Assembly: GCA_964017065.1 (NCBI GenBank)
Contig: OZ024790.1
Span: 6,871,422 to 6,935,421, forward strand
DNA from: Haliclona indistincta
Lineage: Eukaryota; Porifera; Demospongiae; Haplosclerida; Chalinidae
Reading direction: 5' to 3'
Length of the DNA: 64,000 bases
The position numbers and the translations under genes are program-made. The notes under the pieces were generated by a model. It made no database searches, had not been told where the DNA came from, and saw only the letters and a program-made list of their open reading frames with translations. This document shows positions 56,287 to 64,000 of the stretch, piece by piece; position 1 is the first letter of the stretch, and the number at the start of each line of letters is the position of its first letter.

Positions 56287-57911
56287 TCAAGCCTTTAGCT
56301 TGCACTTGTGCAGGATCTCCATTATTGTTTGCTTCTCAGATGTGTACTCTTCATCTGTTAACACCTCTATGCTGTGTAGATGGTGCAAATCGGACAACTG
56401 CTTGTATAACTTCGATCGGCTCTCAATCATTTTAGCAGGACTACTGCTGGGGCTTGCTCCTAGGTGAGTGTTTGATGGAGTAAAAGCACTGGGCGAAGGA
56501 GAATTTGCTGTAAAAGCTGAAGTGATAGCTGTAGCAGCATCAGCCAATAACTGTGACACCTGTGACTGAGAATTCTGCTTCTGTACAGGTTTGCCCCCTG
56601 CTCGAAGAAACATAGATGTATTGGGGTGGTCATCGGTACTGTTATGCAAACCAGCAGCCATCATCTCGCCCCAGATTCGTAACTGCATATGTGTGAAAGT
56701 TGTCCCGTGCTTTGCTTTCAATGAATCGACGTATTCTTGAACCTCTACTTCTTTGCGTGCTGCTGGCTGTCTTTTCTTCTTTGCAGAACCAAAAAAAGGA
56801 TCGTCATCATCCAATTCTTCACTGTCAAATTCCGATAGCTTTCGCTTTACCCTTGGCGCACTAGCCTTGTTGCCCTTTAGCCCATCGCACCATAGCACTA
56901 GTCTCGCGGGCCAGACGTTCTGGGGGAACGTCTGGTCACTAAGGCCAGGTTTTCGTGGCACAATGGAATGTAATCAAACGACACGTCACGTTTAAAATCA
57001 CGTGCTTTAGTCAACGTCACCAGTCTAGTTAGCAAGCGTGTAGCATGTTAACAGTGCTTCTAGCATGCTAAAACTCTTCCTAGAGCAATACCAACCTGGT
57101 TGGCTATAATCGCGATGTCGGCATGATCGCTGCCGGAGCAGTCACGAGTCAACAAGAGAACTATTGCGTGTGAACATGAATCACGTAGAATATACCGTCA
57201 GCAGCATCGAGAACAACGAGTAGCAGGCATTAGCCGTCGCTTGTAGATCTTTTCACGACAAACACGCCAGTTTTGTCAGCTAAACAGCTCTGTAAACAGC
57301 TTCATGCGCAATCGCGCTCCGTAGTCACGTGAAAACCCACGCAATTGATTGCTTATGAGGGCGCGCCGGAATGTTGGCGTCGCTCACAAAAACCTGGCCT
57401 TAGTGACCAGACGTTCCCCCAGAACGTCTGGCCCGCGAGACTACCATAGCACTATCTTGCTCTTTATTATTTCTGGCCACATTTCTTTGATGTCTTGTCT
57501 ACTTCTCACTCTTATAACACTTGCTCCTTGAACATATCCTACATCAAAATCACCACTATTGACATCTTCTTTCAACTGCTGCTTAATAAGACCTTTGAGC
57601 TCAGCACATGACTCGACTTTTGACGAATCTATGTTGCGCAGTATAAATGATCTGGCTGAATCTTTCTTGTATACAGCACCATAACTGACAGCTTTAAGTG
57701 TTGTTTTGTCTATGGTTGGGCTTGGGGAGATCACCGTGACCGGCAGTGACGGGTTAGAGTTTGACGGAGCCTGATAAAGCTTTGTATTGGTTATATTCAT
57801 TAACTGGTTGACTCCTGCTGGTGGTCTCATGGACACAAACGGCGTTATTACAACGTTCGGGCGAACTGGCAAAGGCTTCACATTTTGCTTCAAGCTTGGC
57901 TTGCTAGCCAT
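56287..57911 (-). pseudogene. Uncharacterised element protein interrupted by a Mutator-like insertion
   Basis: The coding sequence starts at 57911 (MASKPSLKQNVKPLPVRPN) and reads to KSKIVLW, where the inserted element supplies an immediate TAG. After the element (56899-57443) the duplicated GTGCTATGG continues as CDGLKGNKASAPRVKRKL to the stop at 56287. The N-terminal part (VSYGAVYKKDSARSFILRN, VIRVRSRQDIKEMW) resembles a PB1-like fold by pattern only. The second part is acidic/basic and then contains THMQLRIWGEMMAAGLHNS and a C-terminal helix. Proteins of this type are frequent in sponge and coral genomes and probably belong to a transposon; the function is unknown to me. Confidence 0.6.
56899..57443. 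mobile_element. Mutator-like element inside a coding sequence, 9-bp target duplication
   Basis: Inverted ends of about 55 bp starting TAGTCTCGCGGGCCAGACGT, flanked by CCATAGCAC at 56890-56898 and 57444-57452. 545 bp with no coding capacity. Confidence 0.9.
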
Positions 57912-57992
57912 GTGCGAAGTAAAAACAGCCACGCCTACTATTAGTACGCGCATGCTCGAGATTGGGATTTTTCGCGTTGGTCAACCAACCCA

Positions 57993-58158
57993 TACTGCGG
58001 TTTTAATAAATCTTGCAAAATGTGTTGTGCACGAAACGTCCTTTGCACATGCGCAATAGCTAGTTAAGTAACTTTTTAGTATTATTTCTAGCTATTGCGC
58101 ATGTGCAAAGGACGTTTCGTGCACAATACATTTTGCAAGATTTATTAAAACCGCAGTA
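57993..58158. mobile_element. Foldback MITE with TACTGCGG ends
   Basis: Arms of about 68 bp (TACTGCGGTTTTAATAAATC and inverse) around a spacer of about 28 bp. The outer TA may be the target duplication. Confidence 0.75.
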
Positions 58159-58159
58159 T

Positions 58160-58740
58160 AGACTTGTCATCCCGATGCAGTCTCAGGCCGATGCACAGCA
58201 TGCACTCTCAGGCCAGTACCACGCCCATCAGATGCACTCTCAGGCCAGTGCTACGCCCACCAAACTTCCTGTCGAACACATGACCAGCGCATGGTTCAAG
58301 TCGCCTTCTCGTGATCTATAGATAAGGCCGGGCTCAAGTGCACGCCAGCGTGCTCAACCTACTGCAATGTCTGTAGCACACTGGATGACGACTACTAGGC
58401 CGGAACTGTATTCGTGCACAGGCTAGCTGCCACACAGTCTCCAGACTCTCCACCGTGAGTTGCAAGCCAACCTGCACTCTCAGGCTAGTGCATTCTATCA
58501 GACCTGCCATCTCTTGATGCACTCTCAGGCTAGCCCATTCTATCAGACTTGTCATCTCTTGATGCACTCTCAGGTTAGTCTATCCATTCTATCAGACCTG
58601 TCATCTCTTGATGCACTCTCAGGTTAGTCTATGCACTCTATCAGACGTACCTGTCCACACTCAATGCACTCTCAGGCCTACCAAACTTCCTGTCGAACAC
58701 ATGACCAGTGCATGGTTCAAGTCGCCTTCTCGTGATCATC
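58160..58740 (+). repeat. GATGCACTCTCAGG tandem repeats between direct repeats
   Basis: The word ATGCACTCTCAGG recurs about eight times; units of about 50 bp with CATTCTATCAGACCTG are most regular at 58480-58640. A 57-bp block (CCAAACTTCCTGTCGAACAC start) occurs at about 58260 and again at about 58679 in direct orientation. Confidence 0.7.
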
Positions 58741-59945
58741 AACATTAGCAGCGGAGTTGACTGGGTAGCAGTTCATTGCTCCATATAGATCTGGAAATGG
58801 CGTAAGACAATAGATCCAATACTGTGCAGACTCTGTTGTTAACGTGTATCTGTGTGATATATCTACACCATGAACTATAGGCCAGTTCTCAGTAATATCC
58901 GTTGATCTAGATCATATGTGTGTCTTGATCATGTTCTAGCTTTCCACATGATGTGTTATATATCTCCTGTTATCTCTCTTTATATAGAAAGACATGCATG
59001 TCGTTCTTGATACTGCACGTGTAGTCATAGATGCTGTTAGTACCACATCCACCAAAATAATGTTTCTATGGTACCCATTAGTTGTTGTATATTGCAGTCT
59101 GCATCATACGGCCGTTTTAACAGTAATAAGAGACAGCTATAATTATACCTATACACATGTATTATTTTTTGTTTTCATCTTCCTTTGCAGTTGATCAGGA
59201 GATAGCTACACAATGTACTTCCCGCCACTATTATCTATGCCGGCACTATGAACTGATTAACTTTTATAGTCATGTATGCAGTGCTGAATGATCATCTTCG
59301 CAATAGTAATAATAGCATCATGTAGAAAAATCAATATACAATAATTGTTGTTGTAGTGGAATATTATTATGCTATGTACTAGCCAACAGCTAATTAATTC
59401 ACACGTGTGCAGCTGCAGCTCCATTGTACTTCAAGAGAATTAGCTTAACGGTCTTGCGTATTCTTCAGTGAGTTTGAATTCTTCAGTCTACACTCAGTGT
59501 CACTGTTGAGCGATCCGCTAATCAATTACTCATTGAACATATCATCCTGTTTCCTTGCCTGCCTGCTTGCTTGCTTGCTTGTTTAATTTGCTTGCGTGCA
59601 TTGGTGTCTATGACACTGAAAAGGCCTCCAGGTGTCTATGGTAGCTATGCCGAGCTACTTGCTCAGATACCTACATACTACACTACACTTATACATACTA
59701 CAATAGATGTTAATATTTAGGTGTTTCTGACCGTTATTGCCTTTTTGATGTTCTTCATGAATGTGATATACTCAGAAGTATATTATGAGAATTGATATTA
59801 GCAAATCTGAGTACACTGAGTACTGACAGTCTGATATACAACAAGGTGACAGGAAGAGGAAGCACTAGTGTAGCAACACAAGGAGAGCATGAATCAAGGG
59901 CTACATGATACAATACACAAGACACATGACTAAGAGACAATAGTC
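58741..59945. other. No recognised gene
   Basis: Only short open frames without recognisable motifs. A degenerate (CTTG)n tract lies at about 59557-59600. Confidence 0.4.
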
Positions 59946-59959
59946 CATGTACTTTCATC

Positions 59960-61240
59960 TTGTCAGTCATCACAATGAACAAAACACCAAACAAAAAGGA
60001 GAGATCCTGAGAAGGAAAAAGTTTGTCCCTCAGCTTGCAGGCCAGCTAAACACACAAGTTGCAGAACAACTCCACAGAGCAGTGAAGAGAGATTTGACAA
60101 TATGTCACCTTGCATGCGGTCACATTTTTTGATGCGACTGATTCTGCATCAACGCAATGAAAGAATAAATGACCAAGCTGTTAAAGACATTGAGAAAAGA
60201 ACAAGAATGAATGTGTGTATTGGAGAGATGAGAAGATTGATGGCAACAACAGCAGGTATAAAGCTTCAGTAGTAAACTTGTAGCTATTATTATTGTGCAT
60301 GGATGTACAATTGTAGGACTCGCATGTCATGACAGCAAAGCTGTTTCATCACCATGCAACACTTCTAATGACCAAGGTACATGTGAAACTTTACATTAGA
60401 ACTCTTCTACATCATAATGACTTGGCTTACTCTGACATCACTGATCGAGGTATCTAACAAATTAACAATCAATATCTGTAGAGCAAATGTTTTGCAGATG
60501 TAACAATTGAGGTTCTTCCATTGTCGTACAACTCTATTTTTGACAACACTGGCCATGGTACAGTTGTAAAAGTTGTTATAATTATTACTTTTACAGTCTT
60601 TTGCAGATGAAACACTTCTACAGTTACCAAGCAACATGACTGCATTGTTCTTTCAGCCTACAATTCTCACTCTGAAACCGTTATATAACCAAGGTATAAT
60701 GTGTAACTATATAGTTGAATATACCCATCAGCTTTTACTCTTCGTAGATGTGAATAGATTAGTAACTGCAAGTTCTTCTCAATGTTACTCTGATGCCATT
60801 ACAGACCATACTGTAGATGTTGTATATATGGTTAACACCTCTTACAGGGTTGGAGATGCAAAAGGTTTGTGACATAGGATGCAAGTTCAATCATTTACAC
60901 CTGCATGCAGGTACAAGGGTTGTTTTGAGCTGTAAGAGCAAGCAGTTTATTCTTAGAGAAGTAGAAGCAGTGGTCTATCCACAAGACCTTAGTTATTTGA
61001 TAGCAGGAAAGGATCTGACTGGCGAAGTAAGCAGTAATTTTTTGTTAAAATTTACAAATTGCAGATGATTGATGCAATGTTGAAGATATTCGCCATAGAT
61101 GCTACCAGAAAGGTTACAACCATTCTGTTTTATCATCTGTTTTTTTAATACCTCAATCTATATAAGTTCATGTGATTGACAATCACTTCTCATGACTAAA
61201 GCATTGATTGATAACTCTGTGTTTTCATGGATACCTGTAA
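59960..61240 (+). CDS. Multi-exon gene or remnant with a KDZ-transposase-like block
   Basis: The first block (59960-60258) reads GQLNTQVAEQLHRAVKRD and, after a frame change near 60090, MSPCMRSHFLMRLILHQRN. The order 'AGxLNTQxAEQ ... SHFLMRLILHxRN' resembles the end of Kyakuja/Dileera/Zisupton transposases (pattern recognition, not searched). Exon-like blocks follow with AG acceptors and phase-1 glycine ends: 60317 (GLACHDSKAVSSPC), 60500 (DVTIEVLPLSYNS), 60607 (DETLLQLPSNMTALFFQ), 60748 (DVNRLVTASSSQCYSD) and 60912 (GTRVVLSCKSKQFILREVEA). The later blocks are not recognised. The start, the end and the connection between the blocks are uncertain. Confidence 0.35.
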
Positions 61241-61902
61241 GTGAACTCAGAATAATAAATGCTCACTACGAAACTCTATTGATACAGACACTTGATGGCA
61301 CATAATTATTATGCCTCGGTGGGCGGAGCCACGGGGCATACAGCTTACAGTACAGTAGTCGTGTTGTCATTCAGTCATTCTGTCATTATGCCTCGGTGGG
61401 CGGAGCCACGAGGCATACAGTAGTCGCGGTGTCAGTCATTCTGTCTGTCTGTCGCAACGATTTCTCGTAGCTCGCTGAAAACTAATCGCTGAAAAAAGCA
61501 ACACGGGTAGAAATCGATACTTGCTTGGATTTGTATTTTCAGAAGTTTGATTTTAAAGCTTAGTGCGTAAGTTACCGCGTGAATTGCACACCTGGATGGC
61601 TGTTGGTGGTGATGTAGACTTCTGAGGAGACAAAGTTGTCTAAAGCTGGCTGCCTTGCAGCCAGTGAGTGTATGAACAGCGTGGCAGACTTGTATATGAA
61701 GCTTCGTTCTTGAGTTATGGCGTAATTTGCTTACCTCGCGATCGATGGCAGTTGCTGGCGATCTAGAGTTCGCCGTAGCACAAAACTACCCACAATTGAC
61801 TGCCTAGAAGCTGATAGGTTAGAAATTCACTACAGGATAGCAGCAGAAATGGTGTAAGCAAGCTATGGACACTATATCTCGATCGCTCGTGTGTTGTGCC
61901 CT

Positions 61903-61970
61903 TAGCCTCGTCCCCAGGCCCCGCCTCCCAAAGCTGAGGCTTTGGGAGGCGGGGCCTGGGGACGAGGCTA
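61903..61970. mobile_element. 68-bp perfect foldback with Mutator-like TAGCCTCG ends
   Basis: 32-bp arms (TAGCCTCGTCCCCAGGCCCC start) around a 4-nt loop. The flanks share GTTGTGCC. Confidence 0.75.
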
Positions 61971-61978
61971 GTTGTGCC

Positions 61979-62550
61979 ATAGATATTATATTGCCTACGG
62001 ACTGGGATTGGACACTGGGCATTTCCGTGTACACAGCGCGTTGCGCCGGAGGTCAATTTTGCCCTTGGATACAGCGCGATACAGCGTGATTCAGCATGGT
62101 TACAGTATTACTTAATACAAAAACTGCCCGAATCAAAGGCGTTTTGCGACGAGATAACGCTTTGTCTGCATACAGATTATAGCCTAAACCATATTCGAAT
62201 CATCGAACAGTAACTCCAAGGTATTGAATTTATTCGGATATTTGTCATGTTGCGTCTAGAGGTACACAAAAAAGGTCACTAGCAAGTACGAATTCTGCAC
62301 TGCAGTATCGCCCTAAGCGCTGAAAAACATGCCTACACCACATTGATCAACGTGAATAACAATTATAAAGCTACAGCGTACACTAAAAACAGTTCGTATT
62401 TGCAGTAGAGGTACACAAAGTTCACGACCTAAATGTATTGCGGCATTTGGGTCAAGCGCAACGCGGTGTGCACGCACCAAAAATGTATTGTTACTATGCG
62501 CTCACGTGAGCTAGTGTCCAATCCCAGTCCGTAGGCAATATAATATCTAT
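61979..62550. mobile_element. Inverted-repeat element with ATAGATATTATATTG ends
   Basis: Ends ATAGATATTATATTGCCTAC and inverse match for at least 37 bp, flanked by GTTGTGCC on both sides. No coding capacity seen. Confidence 0.65.
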
Positions 62551-63437
62551 GGTTGTGCCCTGCACTCCAACTAGACACGCCCAGTTGAATTAGTGGTCAG
62601 CGCTCATTGGCTTCTGATTGCATAACTATTATACTGCATTGTAATTGCTGTGCAGAAAGGTATAATAATAGCTGCAGCTGTTGTATGTGAAATGGTGGCA
62701 TTCCACCGAGGCATCTGCACCCTTGGTGCTTTATTCTGTCTGTCAGTCTGTCGCAACGATTTCTCGTCGCTCGCTGAAAACTAATCGCTGAAACAAGCAA
62801 CACGGGTAGAAATCGATACTTGCTCGGATTTGTATTTTCAGAAGTTTGATTTTAAAGCTTAGTGCGTAAGTTACCGCGTGAATTGCTCACGGCTGGTTCA
62901 GTTTTGTAGCGCACGCTGAAAGTTAAGCTCTGAAACTAGCAATGCAAGTAGTACAATGTATTATCTCGCTCTAGAACATGTGAAAACTTTATACGAAGCT
63001 TTGTTCGTGAGTTATGGCGCAATTTGCTCAAATGCTCGCGATAGAGCTGTTGCTGGCGATCTGGAAAGGCAAAGCTATCCACAGTTGACTACCTAGAAGC
63101 TTATAGGTTAGAATTTCACTACAGGATAGCAGCGCAGGTCCAGAGAAATTGTGTGAGCAAGCTATGGAAGCTATATGGGCTGTATGTTGTACTAGTACTG
63201 AACATTGTAGACACGCCCAGTTGAATTGTGGTCAGCACTGATTGGCTTCTGATTGCATAATGCTGTACAGAAAGGCTGCAGTTTATTGTGTGTTTTATAA
63301 GTTGTCAGCCACTAACATAGTGTTCAACTAGCAACAGCAGACTTTCATTACTGCTTGTGTATTTCAGTTCAGCATATTTAGTCAGACAGGCATGTATGCA
63401 TAACATTCCACCGAGGCATAAGCACCTTCGGTGCCTA

Positions 63438-64000
63438 GTTGTTAATGGCAGCAAATCTGCAGGGCAGGTACTGCTGTTTAGCTGTAAGCTATCATTGTTT
63501 TCTAGCTGTATATAATAATTGCAAAGTATACAGTTAGAAACTATTTTATAATAATAGGGGATTGATATTTCTCACAAAGAGGTCTTCTATCTGGACCCTT
63601 TAGGTGGTCGGAATGCTTCATATAATAATGTGTTATTGTAAGCTGCATAATTGCAACTATAATAAAAAATCATGTTCTTATAGACTGATTGTGAACCAAG
63701 GTATCCTGAAGAATGAATCAACCAAAACGTTCCTAAAGGATGGAAAGTCATATAGTATCTCGTGACATTGAGGTGATCATAAAATAAAAACATCACTTGA
63801 TTTACTTACATTGTATAAAAGGGACTTCCTAGGCTAACATTTGGAAACGACTGTGGTATGAATGATAAGAGTGTAAACTTATAATTTACTTTAGTACATG
63901 GTGGAAACAGAAGAGCAGAGATTAAAAAATAGTGCTGTGTGCCCATCAGTACAACAAGTATATTTAAGAAAGTGAAACGAGTGTTAATGTTTTAATTATT
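63438..64000. other. No recognised feature
   Basis: Short frames only; no repeats or motifs that I can support. Confidence 0.4.

Larger units (their letters stand above)
61308..63437 (+). repeat. Two tandem copies of an ATTATGCCTCGGTGG repeat family
   Basis: The left end ATTATGCCTCGGTGGGCGGA occurs at 61308 and again at 61386. Shared body blocks (GTCGCAACGATTTCTCG, CAACACGGGTAGAAATCGAT, TTACCGCGTGAATTGC) lie at 61442-61590 and 62748-62885; TAGACACGCCCAGTTGAATT and CATTGGCTTCTGATTGCATA at 62571-62625 and 63211-63260. Each copy ends with CATTCCACCGAGGCAT, then a hairpin (GCACCTTCGGTGC in the second), and the second ends CTAG before T. Copy 1 contains the insertions at 61903-61970 and 61979-62550. 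Confidence 0.6.

Noticed and set aside
58160..58740. CRISPR-like array
   Set aside because: Unit spacing is irregular, no unique spacers, and the host is eukaryotic.

Overview
The window looks like nuclear DNA of an early-branching animal; a demosponge is my best guess. The reasons are multi-exon genes with short GT-AG introns, cell-surface proteins combining immunoglobulin (Ig) and fibronectin type III (FN3) domains, ITIM-like tyrosine motifs, AT-rich intergenic DNA, and a very dense load of eukaryotic DNA transposons. No rRNA, tRNA or CRISPR array was seen. All exon models were built by eye from splice signals, reading phase and comparison between copies inside the window.

The central feature is a cluster of related type I membrane receptor genes: signal peptide, Ig-like domain, two FN3 domains, Thr/Ser-rich stalk, one transmembrane helix and a tail with conserved tyrosines. 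Three members on the minus strand keep a reading frame that closes over all exons: 20.4-22.4 kb (466 aa), 24.3-26.3 kb (457 aa) and 46.1-51.9 kb (528 aa). The last has an entirely different tail with four ITIM-like motifs, and its intron carries a 3.6 kb palindromic insertion. Three minus-strand copies (22.6-24.2, 40.2-42.3, 42.5-44.4 kb) and two plus-strand copies (4.1-5.7, 5.9-7.0 kb) are broken. A distinct plus-strand Ig/FN3-like receptor has its main exons at 38.5-40.0 kb; a phase-matched signal-peptide exon lies 10 kb upstream at 28.3 kb, and nearly everything between them is nested transposons. The layout of tandem duplicates, pseudogenes, shared ectodomains and alternative signalling tails resembles invertebrate allorecognition gene complexes.

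Other genes: a minus-strand pseudogene of a SWIM zinc-finger (YqaJ-associated) protein at 1.3-2.2 kb; an intron-rich NhaC-type Na+/H+ antiporter gene at 17.0-19.9 kb with no recognised C-terminal exons; and directly beyond it an intact 2138-codon Helitron-type protein (HUH Rep, PIF1 helicase, OTU) at 9.85-16.3 kb.

The rest is mobile DNA: Mutator-like elements with 9-bp target duplications (52.5, 56.9 and 28.5 kb), a hAT-like element with an 8-bp duplication, a 7-bp-duplication family with CAGGAGC ends, large inverted duplications (28.4-32.9, 33.8-35.4, 47.0-50.6 kb), many smaller foldback elements, a Ty3/gypsy 3' remnant with its LTR (44.8-45.9 kb), a broken Tc1/IS630-type transposase (55.1-56.1 kb) facing a coding sequence that a Mutator-like element has interrupted, a possible KDZ-like gene (60.0-61.2 kb), and two tandem copies of a repeat family at 61.3-63.4 kb.
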